DNA of 64,000 bases, taken from the NCBI RefSeq assembly GCF_030123245.1, contig NZ_CP126101.1, positions 308,501 to 372,500 on the forward strand, given 5' to 3'. The position numbers were made by a program, and so were the translations under genes. This document shows positions 62,392 through 64,000 of the stretch, piece by piece; the stretch's first letter is position 1; each line of letters starts with the position of its first letter. The notes under the pieces are model-generated. The model saw only the letters and a program-made list of their open reading frames with translations, was not told where the DNA came from and did not search any database. This stretch comes from Lysinibacillus pakistanensis. GTDB lineage: Bacteria > Bacillota > Bacilli > Bacillales_A > Planococcaceae.

Positions 62392-63444
62392 TTGTTAGAA
62401 CAAGAATTATTTGATGTAACTATAATTGGCGGTGGTCCAGCAGGTTTATATTCAGCATTTTACAGTGGCTTACGTGAGATGAAAACTAAGCTTATCGAAT
62501 CACAGCCTCAGCTTGGTGGAAAAATTCATGTCTATCCGGAAAAAATGATTTGGGACGTTGGTGGTGTAACACCAATTACAGGAGGACAGTTAATTGAACA
62601 ATTAATCGAACAGGGAATGACCTTCAATCCTTCTGTGTACACAAATGAGAAAGTAACTACTATTTCAAAAAATGAAGAAGGAATTTTCATTATTACTGCT
62701 GAATCTGGAAATATTCATTATTCAAAGACAGTAATAGTTGCTATCGGTGGTGGGATTTTAAATCCTCAACGAATAGAGATTGAGGGTGCAGAGCGATTTG
62801 AGGTATCCAATTTAAATTATACGATTAAATCCTATGAAAAATTTAAGGATAAGGCTGTTATTATTTCAGGTGGTGGCAATACGGCAGTAGATTGGGCACT
62901 GGAATTAATGGAAGTTGCCTCTAAAGTATATTTAACGTATCGTAAGGACACTCTTTCTGCTCATGAGGCTCAAATTACTGAGCTATTAAATAGTACAATT
63001 GAATGTCATTTTAATTCTGAAATTACAAAGCTTATTGCAGACGATGAAGAAGGTGTGATTAAAGCTGTTTCCCTAACAAATTATGAAACAGGGCAAGTAA
63101 ATGAAATTCCAATTGATGAAGTTGTTATTAGTCATGGCTATGTTAGAGATAAGGAGCTATTAGATAATAGTCCATTAGACATTGAGCGAAAAAATGATTA
63201 TTTTATTGCTGGAACGATTCATAGTGAATCCTCTATTCCTGGTCTTTATGGGGCTGGAGATATTTTACAGCATAACGGGAAAATTCATTTAATTGCAGCA
63301 ACTTTTCATGACGCCCTTCATGCGGTAAATAGTGCGAAAAAATTCATTCAACCAGATGCATCAGAGGGTGGTATTGTTTCCTCGCATAATGATATTTTCA
63401 AACAACGCAATCGTTTGCTCTTAAAGGAAAGCTTAAAACGATAA
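62392..63444 (+). CDS. ferredoxin--NADP+ reductase, thioredoxin-reductase-like type
   Basis: The 350-residue FAD enzyme resembles YumC/YcgT. It has FAD-binding TIIGGGPAGLYSAFYSGLR, NADPH-binding VIISGGGNTAVDWALEL (about residues 157-173) and GLYGAGDILQ. The CxxC of thioredoxin reductases is absent, as expected for this class. It supplies electrons to ferredoxin or flavodoxin, and in this context probably to iron release. The TTG at 62392 has AAAGGG nine bases upstream. A perfect Fur box controls it, which favours the YcgT-like role; two-gene species also keep a housekeeping copy. Confidence 0.92.
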   Translation: MLEQELFDVTIIGGGPAGLYSAFYSGLREMKTKLIESQPQLGGKIHVYPEKMIWDVGGVTPITGGQLIEQLIEQGMTFNPSVYTNEKVTTISKNEEGIFIITAESGNIHYSKTVIVAIGGGILNPQRIEIEGAERFEVSNLNYTIKSYEKFKDKAVIISGGGNTAVDWALELMEVASKVYLTYRKDTLSAHEAQITELLNSTIECHFNSEITKLIADDEEGVIKAVSLTNYETGQVNEIPIDEVVISHGYVRDKELLDNSPLDIERKNDYFIAGTIHSESSIPGLYGAGDILQHNGKIHLIAATFHDALHAVNSAKKFIQPDASEGGIVSSHNDIFKQRNRLLLKESLKR

Positions 63445-63456
63445 CTGTTTTAAATT

Positions 63457-63519
63457 AGTCATGTTTTTAAAAAGGTTATGGGTTTATCACCTACTGAATT
63501 TCGTATGCATAAGAAATAA
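63457..63519 (+). pseudogene. AraC-family regulator C-terminal remnant
   Basis: The short frame reads SHVFKKVMGLSPTEFRMHKK and stop, the classic last helix of an AraC/XylS DNA-binding domain. The rest of the gene is missing and a stop lies two codons upstream, so it is a relic. Iron-related AraC regulators (Btr-like) occur beside such Fur-controlled genes, which fits. Confidence 0.65.
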
Positions 63520-63521
63520 CA

Positions 63522-63559
63522 AACATCTGACGAAAAATAATTTTCGTCAGATGTTTTTT
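63522..63559 (+). terminator. terminator after the reductase/AraC remnant
   Basis: A perfect 15-bp stem (63522-63536 with 63541-63555) and a 4-base loop are followed by six T. Confidence 0.94.
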
Positions 63560-63629
63560 GCATAAAAAAACATAGCTTTCACTTTTTTGGACAACCTAAG
63601 TTAGAAAAAATGGTATAGAGGTGATGGTT

Positions 63630-64000
63630 ATGAATATCGAGAGGTCATCTGAATGGGAAGAGGGCTTCATCAATCGATTAAATCATCTTGAGAAATGGGA
63701 TAGCTGGACATTATATAAGATGAATTATGACATTGTAAAAATGAAATTGATTCCTGAATTTACGGGATTACAGGCAACAAAATATTTACCCAATTTAAAG
63801 CCACTGACACATCAACTAGAGGCGGCTAAAACAGTGATTGAACGCATGAATGGAAAAGCAATTTTAGGTGATGAGGTGGGACTTGGTAAAACAATCGAAG
63901 CAGGTTTGATTTTAAAGGAATATCTTATTCGGGGACTTGTCAAAAGAGCACTTATACTAGCGCCAGCCTCTCTTATTAATCAATGGGTGGAAGAATTAAA
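63630..64000 (+). CDS. SNF2-type helicase, N-terminal part (runs off window)
   Basis: The first 123 codons of an SNF2/Rad54-family DNA translocase are present. LKPLTHQLEAAKTVIERM is the Q-like motif. Walker A is ILGDEVGLGKTIEAGLILKE, followed by motif Ia LILAPASLINQW. GAGGTGAT lies four bases before the ATG at 63630. The rest of the gene lies beyond the window. It resembles YqhH-type helicases of Bacillus, judging from the N-terminus alone. Confidence 0.92.
   Translation, partial: MNIERSSEWEEGFINRLNHLEKWDSWTLYKMNYDIVKMKLIPEFTGLQATKYLPNLKPLTHQLEAAKTVIERMNGKAILGDEVGLGKTIEAGLILKEYLIRGLVKRALILAPASLINQWVEEL

Overview
The window looks like a chromosomal segment of a low-GC Gram-positive bacterium of the Bacillaceae/Planococcaceae type, most likely Lysinibacillus or a close relative. 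This rests on the strong AGGAGG-type ribosome binding sites, frequent TTG starts, a c-di-AMP (ydaO) riboswitch in front of kimA, a guanine riboswitch in front of xpt-pbuX, a T-box leader, the yjlC-ndh pair and a Fur-boxed ferredoxin-NADP reductase. The genus is an inference. No rRNA, tRNA, CRISPR array, prophage or intact insertion sequence was seen.

Layout. 1-2.0 kb: end of a sensor kinase with two PepSY proteins. 2.1-7.2 kb: two riboswitch-controlled units, c-di-AMP/kimA (K+ uptake) and guanine/xpt-pbuX (purine salvage), each with a copy of the same dispersed repeat just after the riboswitch terminator. 7.6-14.3 kb: membrane proteins, a DUF2252 protein, a PucR regulator, and an amidase preceded by a 61-aa partner gene. 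14.5-16.4 kb: overlapping EAL and CBS-GGDEF genes for cyclic-di-GMP turnover, then an IS3-type remnant. 16.9-20.7 kb: the cystine transporter tcyP, ypsA, and a DUF418 protein overlapping a 31-residue membrane ORF. 20.8-28.8 kb: a two-component system and two efflux systems (DHA2 MFS, MMPL), each divergent from a TetR regulator. 29-31 kb: yjlC-ndh with a strong promoter and a degenerate Rex-like site. 31-36.6 kb: a soluble chemoreceptor, an AGCS amino-acid symporter, a RocB-like peptidase and an IclR regulator. 36.7-40.6 kb: an SgrR-like regulator, a hydrolase, and a T-box leader controlling an MFS transporter. 40.6-48.3 kb: mixed genes including an unrecognised 421-aa protein, EcsC with a duplicated fragment of itself, a MocR regulator and an ATP-grasp protein. 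48.3-51.5 kb: an ABC exporter with an unusual ABC-like/LytTR fusion regulator and a small hydrolase.

51.7-61.2 kb is the most notable region. It is a catabolic cluster with an alpha/beta hydrolase, two carboxymuconolactone-decarboxylase-like proteins, a two-subunit 3-oxoacid CoA-transferase, a thiolase, an AtoE-type carboxylate transporter, a 3-hydroxyacyl-CoA dehydrogenase, a zinc alcohol dehydrogenase and a metal-dependent cyclase/hydrolase. The set resembles the lower beta-ketoadipate pathway (PcaC, PcaD, PcaIJ, PcaF) without the ring-cleavage genes. It may open and thiolyse a cyclic ketone or beta-keto acid of unknown identity. 61.2-62.2 kb is gene-free and carries an inverted pair of a second repeat family between two identical copies of a terminator. 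The window ends with a Fur-regulated ferredoxin-NADP reductase, an AraC remnant and the start of an SNF2-type helicase gene.
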